Source: Halichoerus grypus (Eukaryota; Chordata; Mammalia; Carnivora; Phocidae). Taken from it: a stretch of 64,000 nucleotides of DNA. Positions within the stretch are counted from its first letter, which is position 1, and the number at the start of each line of letters is the position of its first letter. Of the stretch, positions 47,373 through 59,849 are shown one piece after another. The DNA lies in NCBI RefSeq assembly GCF_964656455.1, contig NC_135717.1, positions 2,046,001 to 2,110,000 of the forward strand, read 5' to 3'. The translations under genes and the position numbers were made by a program. Below the pieces are notes generated by a model. The model was not told where the DNA came from and ran no database searches. It saw nothing but the letters and a program-made list of their open reading frames with translations.

Positions 47373-47636
47373 TTAGTACTGCTTAGGGATACTTCGGTGG
47401 TAAATATATAGATAAAAGGAATGATGAGCCCAAATGTGAGCAGCAGTTATGGCCAGTGCAGCGGTGTATTCAACGGCAAGAGAGCGCACGGTGGACAGTA
47501 AATTACCACCAATGTTCTTCATCTGAGCGGCAGGTACAGACATTTGGCTTATTATATTTAAACTGTGTATATGTTTTCAGACCCTCTTCTGTATTCATAC
47601 AGGATAGGAGAAATACTTACATATTTTACAATTTTA

Positions 47637-47674
47637 AAAAAAGGAGGGGGGAGGGGGAGAGAGAGAGAGAGAAA
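47637..47674 (+). repeat. GA-rich simple repeat
   Basis: An A-run followed by gggaggggg and (GA)n, about 38 bp. Confidence 0.8.
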
Positions 47675-49226
47675 CGTAGTGAAGGGCATCCCGGAACCAC
47701 CCCTGGGCCGGTGTCTCCCTTCAAGCCGGCGCTCAGGAGAGTGCGAGCGTCTCGGTGGGGCCGTCCTGCAGCACTTCTTCCAGACCTCCCGGTGGAGGCT
47801 GCTTGCTTCCCACCCGCCCCTTCTCCTGCCACCAGGCTGTCATGGGACTATGAACACACAAAAGCAACATAAATACTCCATTTAAAAAGTACTAAACAGA
47901 CTAGACAAGCACCTGGCACTTCAAGGTTGAGGAAGTAAGAGGCACTGGGCGAGGCAGAGTGTGCTCCTGACTGGCTGCCCGCTCCGTCCTCTGCCTCGGG
48001 GAAGAAATGGAAACGTTGACAGAGGACTAAAAAGGTAGTCATGGGGAATTATTCAGGACTTCCAAGTACGGGAGAGATCACTTTTAGCAAACCAATTACT
48101 CAGGCCTGCTTCTAAGCAGTGCTGCCTTTGTGAGTCCATGCCCCTTCTTCTCCCAAAGGTTTGACCAGCCCTGGAATGCCGGGTGGGCCCATCACTGGTC
48201 ACGGGCCAATCCAAGTCGCCAATCCTGCTGCCCCTTCCCAGACACGAGGGCAAGCACACCAGAGCCTGCAGTGCCCTTCCAGCCATCCGGACGACACCGA
48301 GGTTCTCCTCCCCTTGGGGCATGGGGCGTTCTTTATCCCAAACCCCAGGACGCAGGGCCCCCGGGACGCAGGCCCCCCCAGGATGCAGAGCCAGCTGAGC
48401 TCTCAGGACGCCTCCTCCCAGAGCCCGTGCAGGTCCCCCGGGCACCCATCGCACAGCCCGCAAGTCCCACGAGAACCCCTCGGAAAGCCTGTGGCTGTCC
48501 CTTTAAGCCTCCCACCCTGCCCCCACGTCCCTCTCCCCTCCTTCTGCAGGCAGCTCATCCAGGGAGCTAAGTTTAGCTCCCACCACTTCCAGTCTTCCCT
48601 CCAGGGACATCCTCTGCTGGTGGGGCCGCCCCAGCAGCACTGCTTTCCGGAGGCCCCAGACGCTGGCTTCGCTGGAAGCATTGAGGGGCCTGACGAAGAA
48701 GAGCAGCCCGGTCCCCGGGAGGACAGGGGACCCCCACACACAACCGTTTTGGGCGGTGGGGGTGGCACTCTTCTGCCTGGACTCTCCCTCACCCCAGTGC
48801 ATTTTGTCCTCCTCAGTCGGGACAAGGGTGGCCTGGTCAATCCTCACAGTCAGTGACTCATTGGGGCCAGCTTGTTTTGGGCCCGAAACAAGAAAATCTA
48901 AACGGAGCCACCATACAACGCGCACCTCACAAACCCCGACCCATTTCCTCTGTCACCTGGACCTCGGCCGCGGAGTCCTTTATGACTCAGGCTCATGGAA
49001 GAAAACCCAGTCCGCACAGGAGTTCATGGGAGGTTCATGTCCCAGCCTGCTGCGCCCCGTCACCTCCACTCAGAACCAGAACCCCGACCCGGACCTTTCT
49101 CCAGGCCGGGGCAGGGGCTCCAATGGGAGCCGCAAGACACACACCATTCCAAGGATGGCTGATGTGGAGACAGAATTTAAGAAACTACAGAGGGAAAAGA
49201 AGAGTAAAGAAAACCCAGGAAACATT

Positions 49227-49338
49227 TTTTTTTTAAGATTTTATTTTTAAGCAATCTCTACACCCAACACAGGGCTTGAACTCACAACCCCCAGACCAAG
49301 CGCTGCTGGCTCCACGCACTGAGCTGGCCAGGCCCCCA
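49227..49338 (-). mobile_element. short SINEC, minus
   Basis: A T-run, aagattttatttttaagcaa, then ggggcttgaactcaca-type middle and gagctggccaggccccc end. A short possible duplication aaacatt flanks it (49220-49226, 49341-49347). It is diverged. Confidence 0.85.
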
Positions 49339-49379
49339 GTAAACATTATTAACCAGATGTGACCTGGGCTCCATGCTTT

Positions 49380-49558
49380 TTTTTTTTTTTTTAGATTTTT
49401 ATTTATTTATTCATGAGAGACAGAGAGAGAGAGAGAGAGGCAGAGGGAGAAGCAGGCTCCCAAGGAGCAGGCAGCCCGATGCGGGGCTCGATCCCAGGAC
49501 CCTGAGATCATGACCCGAGCCGAAGGCAGACACTTAACCATCTGAGCCACCCAGGCGC
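49380..49558 (-). mobile_element. SINEC, minus, near-intact
   Basis: A T-run, CT/GA middle (gagagagagagagaggcag), and head ending gccacccaggcgccc. The 17-bp duplication cctgggctccatgcttt is perfect at 49363-49379 and 49559-49575. Confidence 0.97.
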
Positions 49559-50384
49559 CCTGGGCTCCATGCTTTCTGAAAGAGGAAACTGAAAGGAATC
49601 TTCTGCAGCCACTGGAACTGACTTGACTTCATTACCCTCCAGAACCACTGTTAGCTAATCTATGTAATCTCTAAGACAGAAACAGCCCCCACTTCACACT
49701 GTACGTGCTTCCAAAACCAGCCTCTCCCTGCTAAACTCAAATACATTTCCACTTGATGTACAATCTGGCAACTCTTGGTCCTTCTTTTCACATATACTTG
49801 AATTTGCTAACAAAACAAAACAATCTCATGAATAGTTGCCAAAATGGGCTACTGGGAAACAAAGATGATCGGCACTGCTGTAATAAAAAAGTGAACCAAC
49901 AGCAACTGAAAATGTTGCCTTCGTACTTGCGGTCGTGCTTAGTGCCAAACAGCTCTTTGGATCACGACTGGATTTGGCTCCAGCCACGTTGTCCGGCTGG
50001 TGGTACCAACCAGCGCCAGAACCTAAGAACGCGGCCCGTCCAGCTGCCTAGCGGTCCAGCTGGGACCAGAGCCTGCAAACGACCCTGCACAAACATCACG
50101 AACGCCACAGCCTTGTCCTCATTCCTCCACAACGACCACCTCTCCCGTCAGTCCCCAACAAAAAGTTCGACAGCAGAGAAATTTGTGAAATAAGACATGC
50201 CAAAAATACTGACTCTAAACACCAAAAGCTCTGCCTCTGGGGTTGAGGAGGTTGACACGGGTTTCCTCTCTAGGAGGAGATACAAGGGTCTAGCAGGTGC
50301 CGGGCTAGGAGATGCTGCACAGACTCTCAAGGTATGAAAGATGGCTGATGGGTACGTGGCCGCGTCACCACACCCCTCGCTCAG

Positions 50385-50530
50385 CCCGATAGCACCAGCA
50401 GCAGCTCCTCGGGGCCAGGCACCTGACGGGCATTATCTCATTTAATCCAAACACAGTCTAGTCATTCCCATTTTCCTACTTGGAGAAACCAAAGCTTAGA
50501 AGTTCACTTGCCCAAGGTCGAAACAGCTGC
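50385..50530 (-). mobile_element. MIR, minus
   Basis: The text gggcattatctcatttaatcc, cattcccattttcctacttg, gagaaaccaaagcttag and cacttgcccaaggtcg is reverse MIR. Confidence 0.7.
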
Positions 50531-52222
50531 TCAGCCCCAAAGGTCAAGGTCGTAAGCAGCCCAAGAGCGCAGGAGGGTGTAACATGAGAGCAGTGTAACT
50601 CACCACCAAGGACCACACGCCAAGCTCTGTATTTAAGAGTTAAGTCCGAATGTGCTTCCGAAAAATTAAATTAAAAAATCGGAACGAGGACAGTAATCTC
50701 ATCCGTCATATGACCTGTCAGGAAGACAGAGCTCAGAGAGGCAAGACAATGAGAGGATAAACCATCTGGACTGGGCAGAGCTTTGAAGCCAACCGCGTCC
50801 CCCTCGACAGTGGAGGAGAGCCAAAGCCAAGGGGTCAGGGTGCTCTTCAGCGGGATGTTTACCCAGCCTTATCCTCCCCCACCTCGGGCTGAACAAAAGG
50901 GAAAGAGAAGTGCTCAAAGCAGCCTTCCCTCTGCCAAAAACTGACTCATCTGCAATGCTCCAGCCTAGCTCTCTGGAGCAAAAGGCCGGCTCTGCTCATG
51001 GAACCAACCAGAGCTGTGGCAGGCCGGGAGGGGAGGGGGCCAGGGGCAGGAGGCCAGAGGCAGGGATGCCCCAGACGCTCCGGCCGCTGAGCCAGTGTCC
51101 AGCTCCTCATAAAGAGCCCTTGTGCTTGATGTCCTCGCCACCAGGGCTGAAGGCTGAGGGTTCCGGTGCTCTCGGACCGCAGGACCACTGACTCAGCACC
51201 CACCCCTGCACAAATACTCTGAAGTCCTCTCTCCTTCCAGAATCACTGAAAAATTCTCTGCTGACAAAGTCCGCAGGGTTCATGAGACCCCTTCCCCACC
51301 ACAAAAGCCCAAGGAAGCACACAGAGAAGTGTAAACGCCAAAGGTGACTCACAGGAGAACCCGATGCCCCACAGCATGTGGGGGGAGCTGAGGGAGACCC
51401 AGACAGACAGTGTCCTGTGGCGCGAATACTGGCGTGCGCTCGGCACAGTTTACGTGCTTCACCTGGCGGACGCCGCTCAAAGCTCCGGCACAGGTAGCCC
51501 ACAAAGGGTTTCTTCCTTTGGCCGCGCCAGCTGTCTGAGTAAACACTTGGTCAGAAAAAGCTCCCCGAACTCCCTCACCCCGGCAACAGGGCAGTTCTGC
51601 CGAGGGGGATGAAGCTCCCCATACATGTGCACAAACGTTTTTTGACTCTGCATAGTCCTATGATCTAAAGCTAGCTCAAAACAAAAAAGAATTATTCCAA
51701 GGTCCAAAATACCTGGAGAGAGCCACGCAAAGATTTACATTTTCTAGATAATGCATCATAAAGAAGATTCTGGAAGCAGGCACCTACTGGTTATTGTGTT
51801 AACTATCAGATCATGCCAGGGTACTTAAACATCTGGAACCTTCACTAACTGCTCTCAATTAAACTAAAAAAAAAAAAAAAATCACATTAGTGAACCTCTA
51901 CCCTAGAAAAGATTACCTTACAAAACAAAATGAGCAAAATGATCTTTATTTAGGTTCTGGTTTGTCACTAAGGGAGAGAGTTCAGTACAAGATGTGCCTG
52001 TCAAAACCACCGTAAAAGCAACGTTCAGGTCAAGGCAAAAGAAAGTTTACATAATTACTTTTGTGGAACTGATCTGCTCAGCAATTTGGAGATTAGACCG
52101 CAGTCACTAACTAAAGATCCTGATCAATTCCTTTTTTTTTTTTTTCCCCCTCTGCAGTGGAAAATTGGGATGTGAACTAAACATCCAGTCCACTTTCTGC
52201 CTTCAAGGATCAGCACCAGCTA

Positions 52223-52402
52223 GGGGCGCCTGGGTGGCTCAGTGGGTTAAGCATCTGCCTTCAGCTCCGGTCATGATCATCTCAGGGTCTTGGAATGGAG
52301 TCCTGCATCAGGCTCCCTGCTCAGCGGGGAATCTGCTTCTCTCTCTGCATCTCCCTCTCTCCCTCTCACACATACTCTCAAAAAAAAAAAAAAAAAAAAA
52401 TA
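52223..52402 (+). mobile_element. SINEC, plus
   Basis: The head is ggggcgcctgggtggctcag. The tail lost the AATAAA part and ends directly in a 20-plus A-run. Flanks atcagcaccagc and atcagtgccagc are a duplication with two mismatches. Confidence 0.95.
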
Positions 52403-52856
52403 ATCAGTGCCAGCCAGAGGGAAATTAGAATTTGGACCTCACGAGCAAAGTGCCACCTACCGGAGTGTGCTCTTCATGGAACATCCACAAATGTGCATAA
52501 ACCCCAATTCAGGCTACTTTTGGGGTACCTCCTTAGAACAACATCAGGGATTTGTCCAGGAACAGAGCCAAAGGAAATGAAAGCCACCCACAGCCTGAGC
52601 AGCAGGAACCTCCTGGACAAAGGGGACATTTGAAAGGTGTCAATAAATTGCTTCTCAAAGCAACATGTTTTCCACCTCAAATGGAGAATTTTGCTTGATA
52701 TTTCCGAAAAATGTTTTTAAACTCAGTAAATAAAGGAGTGAATTGTAGGGTTATTTCAAAAAAAAAAGCTTCTTAAAGCTCAGGGAAGACACACTATTTT
52801 ATCACACTCTGCGCTGAAACTAGTGAACGATGTTCCTTTTAAACATAGAACATTCA

Positions 52857-53051
52857 GGGGCGCCTGGGTGGCTCAGTCGGTTAAGTGGCTGCCTTCGGCT
52901 CAGGTCATGATCCTGGAGTCCCGGGATCGAGCCTCACGTCCGGCTCCCTGCTTAGTGGAGAGCCTGCTTCTCCCTCTCCGTCTGCCTGCCACTCTGCCTA
53001 CTTGTGCTCTCTATCTCTCTGTCAAATAAATAAATAAAATCTTAAAAAAAA
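52857..53051 (+). mobile_element. SINEC, plus, near-intact
   Basis: Full length with the arctoid-like middle (ctgcctgccactctgccta) and aaataaataaataaaatctt tail. The 16-bp duplication aaacatagaacattca is perfect at 52841-52856 and 53052-53067. Confidence 0.97.
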
Positions 53052-53377
53052 AAACATAGAACATTCATGGAGAAGACAAAGTATAGATTTAAAAAAAAAA
53101 ATCCCCCCCCCCCCCCAACCAGAAAAGCAGTTCTGGTGATCAGCCTCAGTTGAGGCTGACAGGAGCATTAATGACGGGGTAAGGGGAAACCTCACTGTTC
53201 GATACTGACCCCCGCGCTCCGCTGAGCTTACTTGGGAAGGCTAACTCACTCCTTTCTTTCACTAAAAGGATCAACCTCACCCTCCTTAAGAGATCCTGAA
53301 TTCTTACTGTAAAAGTCACCTCCAAAGAGCAAAACTTCATCTCTCTTGGAGGCACCTTTAATACCGATTTTCTTTTA

Positions 53378-53587
53378 TTTATTTTATTTTATTTTTTTAA
53401 AGATTTTTATTTATTTTTTGACAGAGAGAGACACAGCGAGAGAGGGAACACAAGCTGGGGGAGTGGGAGAGGGAGAAGCAGGCTTCCCACGGAGCAGGGA
53501 GCCTGATGTGGGGCTCGATCCCAGGACCCTGGGATCATGACCTGAGCCGAAGGCAGACGCTTAACGACTGAGCCACCCAGGCGCCCC
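53378..53587 (-). mobile_element. SINEC, minus, near-intact
   Basis: A T-rich tail with an A/T tandem (tttattttattttattttt), then a full body. The 14-bp duplication ccgattttctttta is perfect at 53364-53377 and 53588-53601. The copy landed next to an L1 fragment. Confidence 0.97.
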
Positions 53588-53601
53588 CCGATTTTCTTTT
53601 A

Positions 53602-54030
53602 AAAAGCTAAGAATGTTCATAATGGCATCCTTCTTAGCAGCCAGAGAATGTAAAACAGCTCACATGTCCATCACACATGGGTGAAGAGATAAAACGTGGT
53701 TTATCCACATCATGGAATACTAGTCAGTGATGAAAATGAAGAAAGCGCCGACCCAGGCTGCAGCAGGAAGGAACCTCAAACACATCATGCAGAAGGAAGG
53801 AAGGAAGCCGGACACTAAAGGCCAAATACTGCATGACTCCATTCATATGAAATATCCAGAAAATCGACAGAGGCAGGGTGGACGGGGGGCTGCCTAGGGC
53901 TCTGGGCTGGGGTTATGAGGACACAGGCGCGAGGGACCTGACTGGGTGAGGGAAACGTCCGACATCTCACGGTAGTTGAATCTGCTAAGTCACTGAATAG
54001 TACACTTAGAAAAAGCTGCCTAAAAAGAAA
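53602..54030 (+). mobile_element. L1 3' remnant, plus
   Basis: Phrases such as atcatggaatactagtcagt, aaggaacctcaaacacatca, actgcatgactccattcat and gggctgcctagggctctgg are characteristic of the L1 3' region in sense orientation. Confidence 0.75.
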
Positions 54031-54880
54031 AAAAAGTTTCCATAAAACCAAGTTATTAACTCAAGAATGCTCCTGTTCTGCTCATACTGAGAATTAATCA
54101 TCTCCATTTAATAACTCCTAAGTAGTTCAAGTCTGAGAACTATTTCAGTGGCTCAAAATTTTCGTGGCAGGTAAAGCTCCAATTACAAAGTCGACTACGG
54201 GGCCGTTTTCATCTTTATTAAACCACCGTTATTTAACAAAACAGCAGCAGGATGTTAAACAGACCCTGAATGTCAATGAAAAGGATCTCAAGTTAGTAAC
54301 CCTACACGGCGTGACAGGCTTCTGTCTGTTCCCCTCAAAGGGCCGTGCCGGGCCCGGGAAGTGGGCCGCGGGCACAGCGTCTCCCTGTGCTCATACAGTT
54401 TTGGCCTCGCAGAAGCCCTGAAAGAGAAAGGCAGGAGCCAGGTTTTTTGGTTCGGTATAGCTGCTAGTCTGGGGATTCCTTCCCAAAGTGCATCGTCTCT
54501 GACAGCACTCATGTCCACGTCCCTGAGTGTCTGCACGGGGGCAACCCTCCTCCTGAAGGACAGGCGCGGGCACACACGGCCCAGGAGCCTGGCAGCCTGG
54601 TTTTTACGCATTCTTCTCACATTTATTTACTGTCAGACTCCTTTTTCCTGTGAGACGAAAACTGTAACTTCTTTTAAATATGAGGGGGGAAAAAAGCCCT
54701 TTTTACAATATGTCCTTGCGAAGAAAGGGGGCAAAATCATTACGTTTATAATTCACTAAAACCATTTTGGCACCTGATGGGAACTATGTCAGGACACATG
54801 TGTCTTACAACTTTGAGGTAGAGAGATGGCAAAGATTAAAAAAAAAAGCATTCAGAAAAAAACTGTATGAGAAAGAAGGT

Positions 54881-56351
54881 GGGGGAGGGGGGAGAGAGGA
54901 GGGGAGAGAGAGGGAGGGAAGGAGAGAGGGGGGAGGGAGGGAGGGAGGGGGGAAGGAGAGAGGGAGGGGGGAAGGAGAGAGGGAAGGGGGAGGAGAGAGG
55001 GAGGGGGGAAGGAGAGAGGGAGGGGGGAAGGAGAGAGGGAGGGGGGAAGGAGAGAGGGAGGGGGGAAGGAGAGAGGGAGAGGGGGGAAGGAGAGAGGGAG
55101 GGGGAAGGAGAGAGGAAGGGGGAAGGAGAGAGGGAGGGGGGAGGAGAGAGGGAGGGGGAAGGAGAGAGGGAGAGGGGGGAAGGAGAGAGGGAGAGGGGGG
55201 AAGGAGAGAGGGAGAGGGGGGAAGGAGAGAGGGAGAGGGGGGAAGGAGAGAGGGAGAGGGGGGAAGGAGAGAGGGAGAGGGGGGAAGGAGAGAGGGAGAG
55301 GGGGGAAGGAGAGAGGGAGGGGGGAAGGAGAGAGGGAGGGGGGAAGGAGAGAGGGAGACGGGGAAGGAGAGAGGGAGACGGGGGAAGGAGAGGGGAGACG
55401 GGGGAAGGAGAGAGGGAGACGGGGGAAGGAGAGAGGGAGAGAGGGGGGAAGGAGAGAGGGAGAGGGGGGAAGGAGAGAGGGAGAGGGGGGAAGGAGAGAG
55501 GGAGAGGGGGGAAGGAGAGAGGGAGAGGGGGGAAGGAGAGAGGGAGGGGGAAGGAGAGAGGGAGGGGGAAGGAGAGAGGGAGGGGGGGAGGGAGAGAGGG
55601 AGGGAGGGAGGGAGAGAGGGAGGGAGGGAGGGAGGGGGGAAGGAGAGAGGGAGGGGGGAAGGAGAGAGGGAGGGGGAAGGAGAGAGGGAGGGGGGAAGGA
55701 GAGAGGGAGGGAGGGAAGGAGAGAGGGAAGGGGGAAGGAGAGAGGGAGGGGGGGAAGGAGGGGGGAGGGGGGGAAGGAGGGGGGGAAGGAGGGAGGGAGG
55801 GAGGGAAGGAGAGAGGGAGGAGGGAAGGAGGGAGGGAGGGAGGGAAGGAGAGAGGGAGGGAGGGAGGGAAGGAGGGAGGGAGGGAGGGAGGGAAGGAGAG
55901 AGGGAGGGAGGGAGGGAAGGAGAGAGGGAGGGAGGGAGGGAGAGAGGGAGGAGGGGAAGGAGAGAGGGAGGGGGGAAGGAGAGAGGGAGGGGGGAAGGAG
56001 AGAGGGAGACGGGGGAAGGAGAGAGGGAGGGAGGGAGGAGAGGGGAAGGAGAGGGAGGGAGGAGGGGGAAGGAGAGAGGGAGACGGGGGAAGGGAGAGAG
56101 GGAGGGAGGGAGGGAAGGAGAGAGGGAGGGAGGGAAGGAGAGAGGGAGGGAGGGAGGGAAGGAGAGAGGGAGGGAGGGAGGGAAGGAGAGAGGGAGAGAG
56201 GGAGGGAGGGAAGGAGAGAGGGAGAGGGGGAAGGAGAGGGAGGGAGGGAAGGAGAGGAGGGAGAGGGGGAAGGAGAGAGGGAGGGAGGGAAGGAGAGAGG
56301 GAGAGGGGGAAGGAGAGAGGGAGGGAGGGAAGGAGAGAGGGAGGGAGGGAG
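54881..56351. repeat. 1.47-kb polypurine (GGGGA/GGAGA) tract
   Basis: By eye the tract contains no T and only six C, all in GAGACGGGG contexts, over 1471 bp. It is built from 18-21-bp subunits of the form AAGGAGAGAGGGAGAGGGGG, with repeated blocks of near-identical units (for example 55160-55320 and 55440-55540), then shades into GGGA/GGGAGGGA repeats. On the GNA12 sense strand it is polypyrimidine. The large open frames here (over 500 codons on both strands) are pure repeat artefacts. Confidence 0.97.
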
Positions 56352-57884
56352 CCATTCTGCGGCTGGTGAGGCAGAGGGCAGTTCTCAGAATACCTCTTGT
56401 GACTTTTCTGTGAGTTCGAAATGATCTCTAAGAGTTAAAAGAAATAGAACCGTAGATCTTTGGTACCTGTGAGAGCACGAGCGAGGATGTGTCGGCGGAA
56501 GGGGGCTAACAATATTCAAAAGGCCAGCCAAGTCAATGCCTACTCAGAGTCTGTTTCAAGAAATTCTCTCATCGATATGAAGACGGTGCCGAGGCTGCAG
56601 AAGCGCTGCCTGAGGGACTCCCAGATAAAACAAATCGTGTCTGCGGGTCGTGCATTTAACTGTCGCATAAAGATGCTGTCGGAGAAGGAGTCCAGAGCTC
56701 TCCTGCAAAGGTCGCTGTGCCTTTTCTAGAAGTCTCCCAAGGCTGCTGCACTGGCCTCTTCACCGGTTTATTATTCACTGAGATGTGCATCTGACGTTCC
56801 TGGAGATCTGCTGACCAGATCACAGTTGAGATTCTGTATGAAGTTTATTTGGTCAATTATCTGAATCCTCCAGACCACGGTGGAGCTCCGCCTTTGTTTA
56901 GACTTCAGGCTTCTCTCTGTTCCCGCTGCTATCAGGTTGTCCTTTGTTTTTAACGTATCAGTTAGTTACTTTCTCTACCATAGTTTAGGGATCCACAATC
57001 ATGCTTTTACTTGACTTAATGCTAAAGAATTTCCTCTCATTCAAATATTTTGCTAAAATCGTAACTTTAAAAAAAAGTTCCCCAAAAATGTATAAGACTT
57101 CAATTCTAATATTCTTAGTTGAGGGAAAGAAACCCAAAACATTTCTAATGCAGAGCCTATCAGCTAGTTTAATCAAAGCCAGGGTCCGCCCTCCGAGCTG
57201 GGGCTGCACATGAATGTGTCTGCATCTCTTGGCTCCTCTGCAAGCCTGAGGGGAGCTGGTTTTTTCGCCCCAGCTGGGTACCAGGCAGCATCTGAAGTAC
57301 CTCTCATTTCTCACAGCACGTGCCAATGAATCCTGACGGGAATGCAGAGATTAATTACAGCTGGACTCGCTTTGCCCAATCCTCTTAGTGAATGGAGGCC
57401 CTGGAGATTTAAGGAAGCATTCATTATTTAAAATGCTTCTGTTCAGGCTGAGGGCAGGAAGTATTGAGGTAGGTCTACTGCATTTTGTATGGTGACAAAG
57501 GAACAATCTGTATCCTGAAGAAAATGGGGATCCTTCCTAAAGGGAAACGAAGCCCAACCCCTGGGGCCCCAATTAAGTTTTCCCAAAATTTTCACCCTTG
57601 ACATTTATAATCACTTTTGGGGAAAGTAACATTAATTTTGCCAGGCTGGTGGCAAAAGTCAAAACAAGAAGACTTTGTTGAATGAATGAGTGGGCAAGGA
57701 ATGAATAGTGGGTACTCTCTAAACTCAAGAACTCACTTCTGGATTTCGTGACTCAAATATTCAGTTAAAGGTGAAGAAAATCACCATTTACAAGCAGGGA
57801 GGTCTGCATCCGGTGTTTATCCCCAGCAACACATCTTGTTGTATGTTGCATATTATCACACACACACATCTACCTTTTTTTTTC

Positions 57885-58900
57885 TTTTTTAGAATTGTGG
57901 TGAAAACACATAAAATAAGCCATCTTAACTGTTTTTAAGTGTACAGTTCACGAGTGTTCAGTCTATTCACATAGTTGTGAAACAGATCTCCAGAATGCTT
58001 TCATCGTGAAAATCTGAAACTCTTCACTACCAACCACAGCTCCCTGCCGTGCTGCTCCCCAGCCCCCACCCTGGGACCGCTATCCCACGCTCTGGCTTTA
58101 TGAATCTACCTTACATACCTTTGGTGAACCTCGATGCTCTTTTCTATCGCAGTCGGACTGTTTTTTACAATTGCACCCACAGTGAGGGTATAAGCGTTCC
58201 AAATTCTCCCAGCCCTCACCAACACCTGTTAACTCCTGGGTTTTTGATAGTAGCCATCCTAATGGGTGTGAGGTGATATCTCATTAGGGTTTTATTATTT
58301 CTTTGATGATTACTGATGTTGAGCATCTTTTCATACAGTGTTGGCCATTTTTGTATGCAAGATCCATTTGAATCCTTTGTCTATTTTTTAATAGGGTGAT
58401 TTTGTTGTTGTTGAGTTGTAGTTTTTTAAAAATATATTCTGGATATGAACTCCTCATCAGATATGTGACTTGTAAACATTTTCTCCCATTCCATCGGTTG
58501 TCTTTTCGTTCTGTTATGTCCTTTGACGCACAAAGGTTTTTAAGTTTGATGTAGTTCTCTTGGTCTGTTCTTGCTTCGGCCGCCTGTGCTATCGGTGTCT
58601 TATTCAAGAAGTCACTGCCGAGTCCAGTGTCATGAAGTTTTCCCCTAATTTTCTTCTAAGAGTTTTATAGTTCTAGTCTTAGGGTTAGGTCTGTAATCCA
58701 TTTGGAGCTAATTTTTGTATGTGGGATAAGGGCCCATATTTTTAAAAATAGAATTTTTTATATAGCATTCCACTGAATAAATGTAAAAATCTGACCCTAT
58801 CAATAGCCATTTGGCATACTTCCAGTGTTTTGCTATTGCAAACAATGACGACACAAATATCCTTTACTTAAGCCCCTCACACATGAGAGCAAATATCTCC
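57885..58900 (-). mobile_element. L1 remnant, minus
   Basis: Antisense L1 markers are tagtagccatcctaatgggt, gttgagcatcttttcatac, catttggagctaatttttg and ttctaagagttttatagttc. The end near 58.75-58.9 kb may belong to a second LINE. Confidence 0.85.
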
Positions 58901-59154
58901 TAGTTTTTTAGGAGTTAAAATTAACTTTTGGCCAGCTTATTTCAAATTTCATGTTTTACCTCTTCACTACTTCATGGGTATTGCCAATCCCTTACCTTGA
59001 AAACATCTGGACTAGATAGATGTATTCTGGAATTCAGAAATTTTCAGATTTGGGGGAAGTAATATGGTTCATATGCTCTACATTACAAAATGTCCCCAGT
59101 TGGGACCTCGGGGAGCACCTTATAATCAAATATGCTAATAGTCGTGTAGTAACA

Positions 59155-59182
59155 TACATATATATATGTAACACACACACAG
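59155..59182. repeat. short (TA)n and (CA)n microsatellite
   Basis: Alternating catatatatatatg followed by acacacacacag, under 30 bp. Confidence 0.7.
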
Positions 59183-59636
59183 AGGAATATTTAAGACCAG
59201 TGGGGAGGGAGACTCTAAATGCCTGACGGTAAGTGAGATTAGGCTTTGCCACCAAGCAAGTGCAGCTCAGCTCAGACTGGGTTTTGCTACACTTAGTGGC
59301 TAAGGAATTGCTAATTCGATTCTGTATCTTTCAGCTTCACTGTCATTGAGTTTAACCTAATGAAGGTGAGGAACCTTCCATTTTAGGTCCTGCCTTAGCA
59401 GGCTAAGGTTTTCCTATTATTTCTCTGGTGCAGGGAACTCAGTGAAACACTAACTACATTGAGGACTGCTCAGAATGGAAATATCCAAAAGTCCTCTGAG
59501 ATCTGCCCTTAAAAATCATGGACAGAAGACACAGGGAAAAAAAGATTAGAATGAAGCCAAATGCTAATAGTGATCATTTCTTTTCCACAATTGTTATAAT
59601 GCAATTATAGACATTAAAAAAAATTCATTCATTTAT

Positions 59637-59810
59637 GGGGCGCCTGAGTGGCTCAGTCAGTTAAGCATCTGCCTTCGGCTCAGGTCATGATCTCAGGGTC
59701 CTGGGACGGAGCCCCAGTTGGGCTCTCTGCTCAGCGGGGGGCTTGCTTCTCCCTCTCCTGCTCCTCTTGCTTGTGCTCTCTCTCTCCCTTTGTCAAATAA
59801 ATAAAATCTT
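59637..59810 (+). mobile_element. SINEC, plus
   Basis: The head is ggggcgcctgagtggctcag and the tail is aaataaataaaatctt. Flanking aaattcattcatttat plus adjoining A bases is perfect on both sides (to 59636 and to 59830). Confidence 0.96.
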
Positions 59811-59849
59811 AAAAAAATTCATTCATTTATAAAACTAGGTAACCAATGA

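Noticed and set aside
48161..48856. 231-codon plus-strand frame in the GNA12 intron
   Set aside because: Pro/Ser/Gly-rich with an equally long frame on the other strand. No motif and no promoter or poly(A) signal in place.
54767..56413. Open frames of 500 or more codons on both strands
   Set aside because: They are translations of the purine repeat (Gly/Glu/Arg or Pro/Ser/Leu only), with no domain, and exist because the tract has no T.
56460..56729. 89-codon basic peptide frame beside the purine tract
   Set aside because: Not recognised as any family, and no supporting signals.
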